Source of the DNA: Ruminococcus flavefaciens
GTDB taxonomy: Bacteria > Bacillota > Clostridia > Oscillospirales > Ruminococcaceae
NCBI GenBank assembly: GCA_902760805.1
Contig: CACWHY010000017.1
Span: 1-43,714 of the forward strand
Reading direction: 5' to 3'
DNA: 43,714 nucleotides
Shown here in pieces: positions 15,817 to 25,000 of the stretch. Under the pieces are notes generated by a model that was not told the origin of the DNA, ran no database searches, and saw only the letters and a list, made by a program, of their open reading frames with translations. Numbering within the stretch: position 1 is the stretch's first letter; each line of letters begins with the position of its first letter. The translations under genes were made by a program, and so were the position numbers.

Positions 15817-16788
15817 ATGGCAGAAATTATCGTACCCGTTGACGATGCCGACCAGCTTTCCGCACTTTTCGGACAGTTCGACGGCAATGTCAGCAAGATC
15901 CAGAAGCAATTCAATGTTAAAGTGGTCGAGCGTGGAGGAGCCCTGAAGGTCATCGGCGAGGAGCCCAATGTCAGCGGCGCTGCTATGGCGCTGAAGTCCC
16001 TGATTAACCTTTCTGAGCAGGGACAGGCGATCAGCGAGCATACCGTTAGATACGTCACCTCTATGGTGGCAGACGGCGCTGCCGAGCAGCTCACTGAGCT
16101 TGGGGGCGACGGAGTTTGTCTCACGTCCTCCGGAAAGATCGTCCGTCCCAGAACTGTGGGACAAAAGCGCTATATCGACCAGATCAAAAACAACACGATT
16201 GTTCTCGGTATCGGGCCTGCCGGTACCGGTAAGACCTACCTTGCGGTGGCAATGGCTGTAAAGGCCTTCCGTGAGCATAAGGTCAAGAAGATAATCCTGA
16301 CACGTCCTGCGGTGGAGGCCGGCGAAAAGCTGGGATTTCTCCCGGGAGATATGCAGGATAAGGTGGACCCCTACCTCAGACCGCTGTACGACGCCTTGTT
16401 CGATATGTTCGGCGCAGACAGCTTCGGCCGATATATGGAGAAGGGGATCATCGAGGTGGCACCTCTTGCCTATATGAGAGGAAGAACTCTTGACGAGGCC
16501 TTCATTATCCTCGATGAAGCTCAGAATACCACCTCTGAGCAGATAAAAATGTTCCTGACAAGACTTGGAAACGACAGCCGTATGGTAATAACCGGCGATA
16601 TAACTCAGATCGACCTCCCGGATGCTAAAAAGTCCGGCCTGGTGGAGGCTGTGAAGATACTTAAAGGTATCGACGATATCGCTATCCATAACTTTACAGA
16701 AAAGGACGTTGTGCGCCATAAGCTGGTACAGGACATAATCAAAGCATACGAAAAATTCAACGAAGGGAGAAACCGTAATCATGCCTAA
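15817..16788 (+). CDS. phoH: PhoH-like ATPase
   Basis: A 323-residue RNA-linked ATPase. An N-terminal KH-like part (residues 1-110) precedes a P-loop domain with GPAGTGKT (about 133-140), RPAVEAGEKLGFLPGD, Walker B FIILDEAQNTT and the sensor segment VITGDITQIDLP. PhoH sits next to ybeY in most Firmicutes and is thought to help ribosomal RNA processing as an ATP-driven helicase-like partner. The gene overlaps ybeY by 8 nt. Function in the cell is less certain than family membership. Confidence 0.95.
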   Translation: MAEIIVPVDDADQLSALFGQFDGNVSKIQKQFNVKVVERGGALKVIGEEPNVSGAAMALKSLINLSEQGQAISEHTVRYVTSMVADGAAEQLTELGGDGVCLTSSGKIVRPRTVGQKRYIDQIKNNTIVLGIGPAGTGKTYLAVAMAVKAFREHKVKKIILTRPAVEAGEKLGFLPGDMQDKVDPYLRPLYDALFDMFGADSFGRYMEKGIIEVAPLAYMRGRTLDEAFIILDEAQNTTSEQIKMFLTRLGNDSRMVITGDITQIDLPDAKKSGLVEAVKILKGIDDIAIHNFTEKDVVRHKLVQDIIKAYEKFNEGRNRNHA

Positions 16789-17293
16789 GCTCAAAGTATA
16801 CGTTAAAAATAATCAGTCCGAGGTCAAAGTGCCTGTGGGGATAAGACTCCTCATCAGAAGATGCTGTCAGGCTGTCCTCACCACAGAGGAATTCGGCCGG
16901 GACGCCGAGGTCAGCGTATCCTTCGTGAGCAACAACGAGATCCGCAACCTTAACAAGATCTACCGTGACAAGGACAGCGTTACCGACGTACTGTCCTTCC
17001 CCCTGACAAGCGAGGACGGTACTGTGGAGATAAATCCCGAGACCGGCGCTGTTCAGCTGGGCGACGTGGTGATCTCACTGGAGACCGCAGTTAAGCAGGC
17101 TCAGAACTATGGCCATTCTTTGGAGAGAGAGATCGGCTTCCTGACCGTTCACTCAATGCTCCACCTCCTTGGCTACGACCACGAGACCAGTCAGCTGGAT
17201 CAGCGGATCATGCGTGAGAAGGAGGAGTCAGTGCTGGAGAAGCTGGGCATCTCCCGTGACGTTACATTTGTTTCCCAGGGAGAGGCCGAGTAA
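16781..17293 (+). CDS. ybeY: endoribonuclease YbeY (rRNA maturation factor)
   Basis: A 170-residue single-strand RNase acting in 16S rRNA 3'-end maturation and ribosome quality control. The zinc-binding motif HxxxHxxGxxH appears as H124, H128 and H134 in HSMLHLLGYDHE. SVTDVLSFPL and GDVVISLETA are the other conserved blocks. GGGAGAAACC in the end of phoH is its ribosome site. Its stop overlaps the era start (TAATG). Confidence 0.97.
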   Translation: MPKLKVYVKNNQSEVKVPVGIRLLIRRCCQAVLTTEEFGRDAEVSVSFVSNNEIRNLNKIYRDKDSVTDVLSFPLTSEDGTVEINPETGAVQLGDVVISLETAVKQAQNYGHSLEREIGFLTVHSMLHLLGYDHETSQLDQRIMREKEESVLEKLGISRDVTFVSQGEAE

Positions 17294-18186
17294 TGCCAAA
17301 GACCGCTTTTATAACTATCGCCGGACGCACTAATGCCGGAAAATCATCGCTGCTCAACGCTATCGTGGGCGAGAAGATTGCTTCGGTCAGCAGCAAGCCT
17401 CAGACTACACGCACAAGGATCACCGGTATCAGGAATATCGGCGATACTCAGTTGGTATTCTTCGATACACCCGGTCTTCATAAGCCTGTGAACAAGCTCA
17501 GTGACCATATGCTTGACACGGTGAAGGAGTCTGTTTCCGACATCGACGCCGTGATCTTCATGGTGGACTGCACAAGAAAGCTGGGCCCTCAGGAGGAGAG
17601 CCTTCTCAGCTCCCTTAAAGAGTCAAAAATGCCCGTGATACTGGTGCTCAACAAGATCGACCTGCTGAAAAACATGGACGAGCTTGCACCTGTCATCGCT
17701 TCACTCACATCTAAAATGGACTTCCAGGCTGTCATCCCCGTGAGCGTTACTCAGAACAACGGCGTGGACATCGTTATCGACGAGATCTGCGCACTTGCGG
17801 AGGAGTCTATCCACTATTTCCCCGATGACATGATCACCGACCAGCCCGAGAAGGTGCTTGCCGGCGAGATGATCCGTGAGAAGCTGCTGGAACTGCTCAG
17901 CGACGAGGTGCCTCACGGCATCGCTGTTGCTGTTGAGGAAATGAAAGAGCGTGAGGACAAGGATATTCTTGACATCTCCGCTGTGATCTACTGCGAGAGA
18001 GAGTCCCACAAGGGCATCATTATCGGAAAAGGCGGCGCTATGCTGAAAAAAGCCTCTACTGCCGCAAGGCTGGAACTGGAGGACTTCTTCCAGATCAAGG
18101 TCAACCTCAAGTGCTGGGTCAAGGTCAAGGAGGACTGGCGCAATCGTGAGGGACTGATCCGCAGCTTCGGACTTTCTGACAAATAA
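17293..18186 (+). CDS. era: GTPase Era
   Basis: It binds the 3' end of 16S rRNA and licenses 30S assembly. The 297-residue protein has G1 GRTNAGKS (11-18), the G2 region QTTRTRITGI, G3 DTPG (in FFDTPGLHKP), G4 NKID, and a C-terminal type II KH domain with IIIGKGGAMLKK. It overlaps ybeY by 1 nt, so translation is coupled. This order phoH-ybeY-era-yqzL-recO is the conserved Firmicute arrangement. Confidence 0.97.
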   Translation: MPKTAFITIAGRTNAGKSSLLNAIVGEKIASVSSKPQTTRTRITGIRNIGDTQLVFFDTPGLHKPVNKLSDHMLDTVKESVSDIDAVIFMVDCTRKLGPQEESLLSSLKESKMPVILVLNKIDLLKNMDELAPVIASLTSKMDFQAVIPVSVTQNNGVDIVIDEICALAEESIHYFPDDMITDQPEKVLAGEMIREKLLELLSDEVPHGIAVAVEEMKEREDKDILDISAVIYCERESHKGIIIGKGGAMLKKASTAARLELEDFFQIKVNLKCWVKVKEDWRNREGLIRSFGLSDK

Positions 18187-18239
18187 TCCCACAAATAAAT
18201 CTCTTCCGGCCGCAGAAAATACCCTTGGAGGTGAGCGGC

Positions 18240-18338
18240 TTGGAGGAGCTTTTATGGAAGATCTTCGCTGCGACCGGCAGGGTAGAGGATTACCTTTCCT
18301 ATGCGGCGAGCAAGGATGAGCACAATGATAATAACTGA
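18240..18338 (+). CDS. yqzL: YqzL-like small protein
   Basis: A 32-residue protein starting at TTG, with GGAGGTGA 5 nt upstream. Its sequence (MEELLWKIFAATG, then VEDYLSY) fits the YqzL family, whose members have the pattern xWKxFxxTGxxxxYL and sit between era and recO in Bacillus and Clostridia. The function is unknown. It ends inside the start of recO, overlapping it by 14 nt. Its size and non-ATG start make it easy to miss. Confidence 0.75.
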   Translation: MEELLWKIFAATGRVEDYLSYAASKDEHNDNN

Positions 18339-19068
18339 AGGTATTGTCCTTAAAGAGCGGACTGTTGGAGAACAGGACAAATTTATCGACATTCTTACGA
18401 AAGAGAGCGGAGTTATCGAGCTTTCCGTGAAGGGCGCACGCAAGATCAACGGAAAGAGCGGCAGCTCCACTCAGCTTTTTGCGTATTCACGCTTTTGCTA
18501 TGACAAAAAGGGCGAGCGGCTCTACCTTAACAGTGCCGAGCCCATACATATCTTTTACGGCCTGCGGAGCTCCCTTACCGGTATCTCTCTGGCCTCTTAT
18601 TTTGCGGAGGTCCTGCGGTTTTGCATCGGTCAGGACAAGGGCAGCGAGGAGGTCATGCGGCTGATGCTGAACACCCTGCACTACCTGGAAAAAGGCCTTC
18701 GCAGCGAGGCTCTGCTAAAGAGCATTTTCGAGCTGAGACTGCTTTCTGAGATCGGCTTCATGCCCGATGTGCTGGCTTGCAGGAACTGCGGAAAATTTGA
18801 GCCGGAGGAGCTCTTTTTCTGTATCCGTGACGGCGGATTTTTCTGCGCCGACTGCTTCCGGGACAGGGAGGAGGCTGACTATTTCAAGGTAAAGCTCCCC
18901 GTGCTCAGCGCTATCCGTCACATAGTTCTGGCGGATTTCGACAGGCTTTTCAATTTCCGCATTTCAGACAGCGTCCAGCTGCGGCTGTCGGCAGTTTCCG
19001 AGGCCTATCTGATCTCTCATCTGGAGCGCAGATTTCCCACGCTGGACTTCTACAAGACACTTACATAA
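18325..19068 (+). CDS. recO: DNA repair protein RecO
   Basis: RecO loads RecA on gapped DNA with RecR. The 247-residue protein has the N-terminal OB fold (TEGIVLKERTVGEQDKFIDI, then GVIELSVKGARKI) and a helical C-terminal half with a zinc site of four cysteines (CRNCGKFEPEELFFC, then FFCADC). ATG 18325 is preceded by AAGGATG at proper spacing inside yqzL; the in-frame ATG at 18301 lacks a site. It follows the operon order of the phylum. Confidence 0.93.
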   Translation: MIITEGIVLKERTVGEQDKFIDILTKESGVIELSVKGARKINGKSGSSTQLFAYSRFCYDKKGERLYLNSAEPIHIFYGLRSSLTGISLASYFAEVLRFCIGQDKGSEEVMRLMLNTLHYLEKGLRSEALLKSIFELRLLSEIGFMPDVLACRNCGKFEPEELFFCIRDGGFFCADCFRDREEADYFKVKLPVLSAIRHIVLADFDRLFNFRISDSVQLRLSAVSEAYLISHLERRFPTLDFYKTLT

Positions 19069-19077
19069 GGAGCAGCT

Positions 19078-19545
19078 ATGGAGATACGAAAATTCAAACC
19101 GGAGGACGCTCAGGCGGTCTCTGACCTCATCGCAGTTACCATGAGGACCACAAATATCAAGGACTATCCGGCGGAGCTTTTGGAACAGGGCATCGCCTAT
19201 CTTACGCCGGAAACTCTGATCCAGCGCTCCGGCTGGATGCACTCATACGTTGTCTGCGAGGGAGATCAGATCTTGGGCTGCGGCTCCATAGGCCCCTACT
19301 GGGGCAAGGAGGACGAGAGCAGCCTGTTCACGATCTTCGTTCACCCGGATATGCAGGGCAAAGGCGTGGGACGGCTGATCATGGAGACTCTGGAGAAGGA
19401 CGAGTTCTTCCTCCGGGCAAAGCGCATAGAGATCCCCGCCTCCATAACAGCCCTTGATTTCTACAAAAAATTCGGCTATGACCACAAGGACGGTCTGGCT
19501 GAGCTTGACGAGGAGCAGCACTATAAGCTGGAGAAATTCCGCTGA
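19078..19545 (+). CDS. GNAT-family N-acetyltransferase
   Basis: A 155-residue GNAT fold: motif D/C strand MEIRKFKPEDAQAVSDLI, motif A FTIFVHPDMQGKGVGRLIME with the acetyl-CoA pyrophosphate loop QGKGVG, and motif B ITALDFYKKFGYD. The substrate cannot be told. AAGGAGCAGCT precedes ATG 9 nt after recO, so it belongs to the operon. Confidence 0.88.
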   Translation: MEIRKFKPEDAQAVSDLIAVTMRTTNIKDYPAELLEQGIAYLTPETLIQRSGWMHSYVVCEGDQILGCGSIGPYWGKEDESSLFTIFVHPDMQGKGVGRLIMETLEKDEFFLRAKRIEIPASITALDFYKKFGYDHKDGLAELDEEQHYKLEKFR

Positions 19546-19568
19546 GCTGCCCTTATAGAAAGGAACAT

Positions 19569-21956
19569 ATGGACAAATACTTAAAAACACTTGAACTTGA
19601 CAAGATCCTTGAGATGCTGGCTGACCTGACCTCGAACGAGGAGACAAGGCGCATGGCTCTGGCGATACGGCCTGACCCGGATCTGGCTAAAACCAGGCTT
19701 GAGTGCCGGAAGACCGATCAGGCTCTGGAGCTTTCTGTTCAGTTCGGAACACCGCCGTTCAGCAATTTCAAGGACATCTCAACTGCCGCAAAAAGAGCAA
19801 GGTCCGGAGCGGTGATCTCTCTCCGGGACCTGCTGGATATAGCCGCAATGCTCCGCCAGATCAAGAGCCTTCACGACTGGTACGGCGCCTGCGAGAACGT
19901 GGAAACTGACCTGAGCTATCTTTTCTCCAGACTTATGCCCAACGACTGGCTGCTGGAGAAGCTGGAACGGTCGATCATCTCCGACAACGAGATCTCTGAT
20001 GCGGCAAGCCCTGAGCTTGCTGCTATCAGGCGAAAGATCAACAAGGCCGAGATGCAGCTCCGTGAGACTCTGGACAAAATGGTGAAGAACAAGACCACTC
20101 AGCAGTATCTCCAGGAGAGCAATGTTACGATCCGTGACGGGCGTTTCGTGCTCCCCGTAAAGTCGGAGTACCGCACCCAGATCAGCGGACTTATCCACGA
20201 TACCTCAGCCACCGGCCAGACCATTTTCATCGAGCCTATGGCGATTGTTGAGGCTAACAATGACATCCGTATCCTTGAAGGCAAGGAGCAGGAGGAGATC
20301 GAGCGGATCATCCGTGAGCTTTGTCAGGACTGCGGCGAATACGCTGAGGTGCTTTGTGAGAACTACAAGGTCTGCACAGAGCTGAACCTGTATTTCGCCA
20401 AGTCCAACCTCGCTGCCAAGCTGAGGTGCTCGCTCCCACAGATCACTGATGACGGTGTTGTGAGCCTGAAAAAGGCCAGACACCCCCTTCTTGACCGAAA
20501 TAAGGCTGTGCCGATCGACCTGGATCTGGGAAAGAGCTATCAGGCTCTCATGATCACAGGCCCTAACACCGGCGGTAAGACCGTTGCGCTGAAAACAGCA
20601 GGACTTCTTGCGGCAATGACTATGTGCGGACTTCTGATCCCTGTTGCGGACGGAAGCAGTATCTCCGTTTTCGACCACATTCTGGTGGACATCGGCGACA
20701 GCCAGAGCATCGAGCAGAATCTGTCTACCTTCTCAGCTCACACCAACAAGGTGATCGAGATCATCGACACCGCTGACGAGAATTCCCTTGTGCTGCTGGA
20801 CGAGCTCGGCTCAGGCACCGACCCTGTAGAGGGAGCAGCACTGGCGGTCTCCATTATCAGGAGGCTGATGAAGAGCGGCGCAAAGCTCATGGTCACTACC
20901 CATTATCAGGAGCTAAAGGTCTTTGCAATCGACGACCCCAATGTGGAGAACGCCTCCTGCGAGTTCGACATCGAGACTCTCAGGCCGACTTACAGGCTGA
21001 TCGTTGGCTCTCCCGGAAGATCCAACGCCTTTGCGATATCTGAGAGCCTGGGTATGCCATCTGACATAATCGCCGAGGCCAAGACCCGTGTGAGCGAGGC
21101 CAACTCCCGTCTGGAGGAGGTCATCGGCAAGCTGGAGGCCTCCCGTACTGAGCTGGAAAAGCTCCGTGACGAGGCCAGCCGCTTGAAGGCTGAGGCTGCA
21201 CAGCACGAGGAGGCTCTTCGCAAAGAGCGTGAGGAAATGGAGCGTGTTCGTGCGGAGGAGCTGGAATCCGCCCGCATGAAGGCTATGACTATCATCGAGC
21301 AGACCAAGGCTGAGTCCAACGCCCTTCTCGACGAGCTGGAAAAGCTGCGCAAGGAGAAGGAAAAGGAGTCCTTCAGCAGCGATGTTTCCGGCATGAGGTC
21401 CAAGACCAAGCAGAGCTTCAACAAAATGTACGACACCGCAAATCCTGTGGGCGAGGGCGCTTCCGACGAGGACTACGTTCTGCCCAGGCCGCTGAAAAGA
21501 GGAGACACGGTGTATGTTGTGGATCTTCAGAGAAACGGCATAATCTCAGGAGACCCCGGCGGAAAGGATCAGGTCTTTGTTCAGCTTGGCGCAATGCGTG
21601 TTAAGATGAAGACCGACCGGCTGAGACTGGTGGAGGCGCAGAAGGCTCCTCAGAAGCAGCAGAGAGCTCCCCAGAAAAAGGTGGGAAGAGTTGGCGTAAA
21701 GGCCGAGCGCAGGGGAAAAATGGAGCTTGATATTCGTGGCTGCACCTGCGACGAGGGAGTTTACCAGCTTGACGCATTTATCGACAGAGCCGTCATGTCT
21801 AACATCTCCATGGTGACTATCATACACGGCAAGGGCACCGGACTTCTGCGAAAGGCTATCCATGCAAGGCTGAGATCCCACCCCTCAGTAAAGAGCTTCC
21901 GTCTGGGAGTTTTCGGCGAGGGCGAAGACGGAGTAACTATCGCAGAGCTGAAATGA
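19569..21956 (+). CDS. mutS2: MutS2/RqcU ATPase-endonuclease
   Basis: A 795-residue MutS-type ABC ATPase without the mismatch-binding N-terminal domain. Core lever helices (1-300) are followed by Walker A GPNTGGKT (331-338), DELGSGTDPVEGAALAVSII (Walker B/dimer loop), TTHYQELK, a coiled coil (about 500-610), and a C-terminal Smr nuclease domain with LDIRG and HGKGTG (about 720-795). MutS2 resolves recombination intermediates in some bacteria and, in Bacillus, splits collided ribosomes. Both fit the mixed DNA-repair and ribosome-assembly content of the operon. It is the last gene before a terminator. Confidence 0.95.
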   Translation: MDKYLKTLELDKILEMLADLTSNEETRRMALAIRPDPDLAKTRLECRKTDQALELSVQFGTPPFSNFKDISTAAKRARSGAVISLRDLLDIAAMLRQIKSLHDWYGACENVETDLSYLFSRLMPNDWLLEKLERSIISDNEISDAASPELAAIRRKINKAEMQLRETLDKMVKNKTTQQYLQESNVTIRDGRFVLPVKSEYRTQISGLIHDTSATGQTIFIEPMAIVEANNDIRILEGKEQEEIERIIRELCQDCGEYAEVLCENYKVCTELNLYFAKSNLAAKLRCSLPQITDDGVVSLKKARHPLLDRNKAVPIDLDLGKSYQALMITGPNTGGKTVALKTAGLLAAMTMCGLLIPVADGSSISVFDHILVDIGDSQSIEQNLSTFSAHTNKVIEIIDTADENSLVLLDELGSGTDPVEGAALAVSIIRRLMKSGAKLMVTTHYQELKVFAIDDPNVENASCEFDIETLRPTYRLIVGSPGRSNAFAISESLGMPSDIIAEAKTRVSEANSRLEEVIGKLEASRTELEKLRDEASRLKAEAAQHEEALRKEREEMERVRAEELESARMKAMTIIEQTKAESNALLDELEKLRKEKEKESFSSDVSGMRSKTKQSFNKMYDTANPVGEGASDEDYVLPRPLKRGDTVYVVDLQRNGIISGDPGGKDQVFVQLGAMRVKMKTDRLRLVEAQKAPQKQQRAPQKKVGRVGVKAERRGKMELDIRGCTCDEGVYQLDAFIDRAVMSNISMVTIIHGKGTGLLRKAIHARLRSHPSVKSFRLGVFGEGEDGVTIAELK

Positions 21957-21963
21957 TAACTAA

Positions 21964-21992
21964 GGAGCGTTCTTCGGAGCGCTCTTTTTTTT
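21964..21992 (+). terminator. terminator of the era/mutS2 operon
   Basis: GAGCG and CGCTC pair around TTCTTCGGAG (which can pair further), followed by eight Ts. Confidence 0.85.
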
Positions 21993-22013
21993 CGGAAAAC
22001 CACCTGCCATGTA

Positions 22014-22042
22014 TTGCTATTTCTGTAAAAATATGGTATAAT
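22014..22042 (+). promoter_or_regulatory. sigma-A promoter of the helicase-murT-gatD unit
   Basis: TTGCTA (22014-22019), 17 nt, TATAAT (22037-22042). Confidence 0.75.
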
Positions 22043-22089
22043 ACTTTATATATGTCTTAGATCAAGCCTTTGGCAGAATGGAGCGTATT

Positions 22090-25000
22090 ATGGATAACAA
22101 GATCACCTTTGGCGGAACTATGACCGCTCAGATCAATTTTGCTATGCAGCAGAACTATGTGCCGGTCTTCCGCAGCCTTACTATGACCAATTCCACCGAA
22201 GAAGAGCTCCGAAGCGTTAGTCTGAGGATCAGCTTCGAGCCTGAGTTTGCAAACGTTTTCCAGTCCACGCCTGTGGATCTTGTGCCGGGCCGCCCGGTAG
22301 AGATCTCTCCCGTGAAGATCGTACTCAGCGCAGACTATCTGTTCAGCCTCACCGAAAAAATGGTAGGCAGCGTGACGATCGAGGCTGTTCAGGGAGAGGA
22401 GGTCATTGCCTCCGAGGTGAGAACTATCGAGCTTCTGGCCTATGACCAGTGGACAGGCGCTCTCTTCATGCCCGAGACCTGCGCCGCCTTCATCACTCCC
22501 AACCACCCCAAGGTGCAGGAGATCGTGGCCAAGGCCGGTACATACCTCCAGAAATGGACTGGCGACCCCGGATTTACCGGCTATCAGACCAGGAGCGTGA
22601 ACGCTGTCAGAATGCAGATGGGAGCTGTATATGCGGCTTTGCAGGCCGAGAATATAGCCTATAATGCGCCTCCGGCCAGCTATGAGAGCGCCCAGAGGAT
22701 CCGTATGCCCGATGCCGTGCTAGAGGGCAAGAGCGCAACCTGTCTTGATATGGCAGTTCTGTACGCTGCCTGCCTTGAGAACGTTGGCCTTAACCCAATG
22801 GTGGTCTTCGTGAAGGGTCATGCCTTCGCAGGCTGCTGGCTGTCCAACGAGACCTTCCCGGACACTCTCCAATACGACCCGGCAGCTCTTACAAAGCGCA
22901 TAGCCAAGGGCGTTGACGCACTCTCTGTGGTGAACATAGTAGATGCCTGCGCCGGAAAGGGAGTTGACTTTGACGACTCCGAGAAAAATGCGGCAGGCTA
23001 CCTTGCTGACCCCGAGGAGTTCATGTTCGCAGTTGACGTTATCCGCACACGTTCCAGTGGTATCCGTCCGGTGCCTTCCAGGATCACGGAGAACGGCTCC
23101 TTCAAGGCAATTGATCACGGCGAGAGAAAGCGCTCAGAGATAACCGACGCTCCCGGCGAGCTGGACATCATCGGCGACTTGCCGGCAGCAGACCAGAGAG
23201 AGGTCACAAAGCAGGTGATCTGGGAGAGAAAGCTCCTTGACCTGAGCCTTCGCAACAGCCTGCTGAACTTCCGTGCCACCTCCATGAGCGTTCAGCTTAT
23301 GATAACCGACCTTAGCAGACTTGAGGACGAAATGAGCAAGGGCGAGGAATTCAAGGTCATGCCTGTTCCGAACGACATGATCCTGGAGGTCTCTGACAGC
23401 AAGATCTATGAGACTGAGCACAGCACAGATCAGATCACCTCTATCGCTGAGTCTGAGTTTGGGAACAAGCGCCTGCGCACCTTCTTAAAGGAGGCTGACC
23501 TGGAAAAGGCCATGAAGAAGCTCCACCGTCAGGCAAAGGTCAGCATCGAGGAAAACGGTGCCAACACGATATATCTGGGGCTTGGCTTCTTGCGCTGGTA
23601 CGAGACCGAAAAGAGCGAAAAGCCCCGGTATGCGCCTCTGGTGCTGGTACCGATCGACATTACAAGAAAGGTGCAGGACAAGTCCTTCACCATAAATATC
23701 CGTGACGAGGACATCCAGATGAACATCACTCTGCTGGAAATGCTGCGGCAGTTCTTCGGGATCGACATCGGCGGTCTTGACCCCGTTCCCATGGACGAGA
23801 ACGGCGTGGATCTGCCTCTGATCTTCAGCACGGTCCGCAAGGGCATCATGGCCAAGTCACGTTGGGATATCCAGGAGTTCGCCTTCATCGGCCAGTTCTC
23901 CTTCAACCGTTTCATCATGTGGAACGACATCCGCAACCGTGCAGACGAGCTTGCCAAGAACAAGGTGGTGGCCAGTCTTATTTCCGGAAAGACCGAATGG
24001 ACAGGGGAAAACATGGATATGTCTCCTCTTGACCTTGACCGGAAGGTAGCTCCGGCGGATCTGGCTGTCCCTGTAGCGGCGGATTCGTCCCAGCTGGCAG
24101 CAGTTTACGCAGCCGACTCCGGCAGCAGCTTTGTCCTCCACGGACCTCCCGGAACAGGTAAGTCTCAGACAATCACCAACATGATCGCAAACGCCCTCCA
24201 CCACGGCAAGACAGTTCTCTTCGTGGCGGAGAAATTGGCCGCCCTTGAGGTAGTTGAGAAGAGGCTGAACAAGATCGGGCTTGGCCCCTTCTGTCTGGAG
24301 CTCCACTCCAACAAGGCTCAGAAGCGTGCTGTTCTCAAGCAGCTTGAGGAGACCCTCAACATCGGCCGTGTGAAGCAGCCTGCGGAGTACAAGGCTCAGG
24401 CCGAGAAAATGGCACAGCTCCGCTCAGAGCTCAACGACACCATGGAGGAGATCCACCGTGTCCGCAGCTACGGGCTCTCCCTCTATGACGCAGCGGTAAG
24501 ATACGAGAGCAACAAGGATTTCGGCGGAAAATTCAGCTTTACTCAGTCTCAGATCGACGCTATGAACAGCTCTGCCTATGAGAACTGGAAGGGCGAGCTG
24601 GAGAGCTTACAGGCAGCCTGCAAGGGCTTCGGCGATGTGCAGAGCACTCCCCTTAGAGACTGCCGTCTGGACGAGTGTACCCCGAAGACGAGAGATGAGT
24701 TCTCGTCGGCTCTTGCTAAGTTCCGCATAACCGCTTCTGCGGCGGCTCCGCACTACAGCTCGGTTTGTGAGATGACCGGCGGTAAGCTCTCGTTTGAGCA
24801 GACCAAGGCTTTTACCGATATCATGGCAAGCCTTGAAGGCAAGGGCCCTGTTCTGGGCGAAGCTCTCAACGGCGGCGACTGGGAAGTCCTCAGACCTCAG
24901 GCGGAGTCCATTGCGGCCAGCGGCAGTGAGCTGGCGGCGCTGAAAAAGGAGCTGGAAGAAAAGTTCGAGAAGTCCGTTTTCGATTTCGACTCCTCAGCGG

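Noticed and set aside
15628-16794. 388-codon open frame on the minus strand over phoH and part of the CYTH gene
   Set aside because: It mirrors phoH, which has clear motifs, a ribosome site and operon context. The antisense product resembles no family and results from codon bias.
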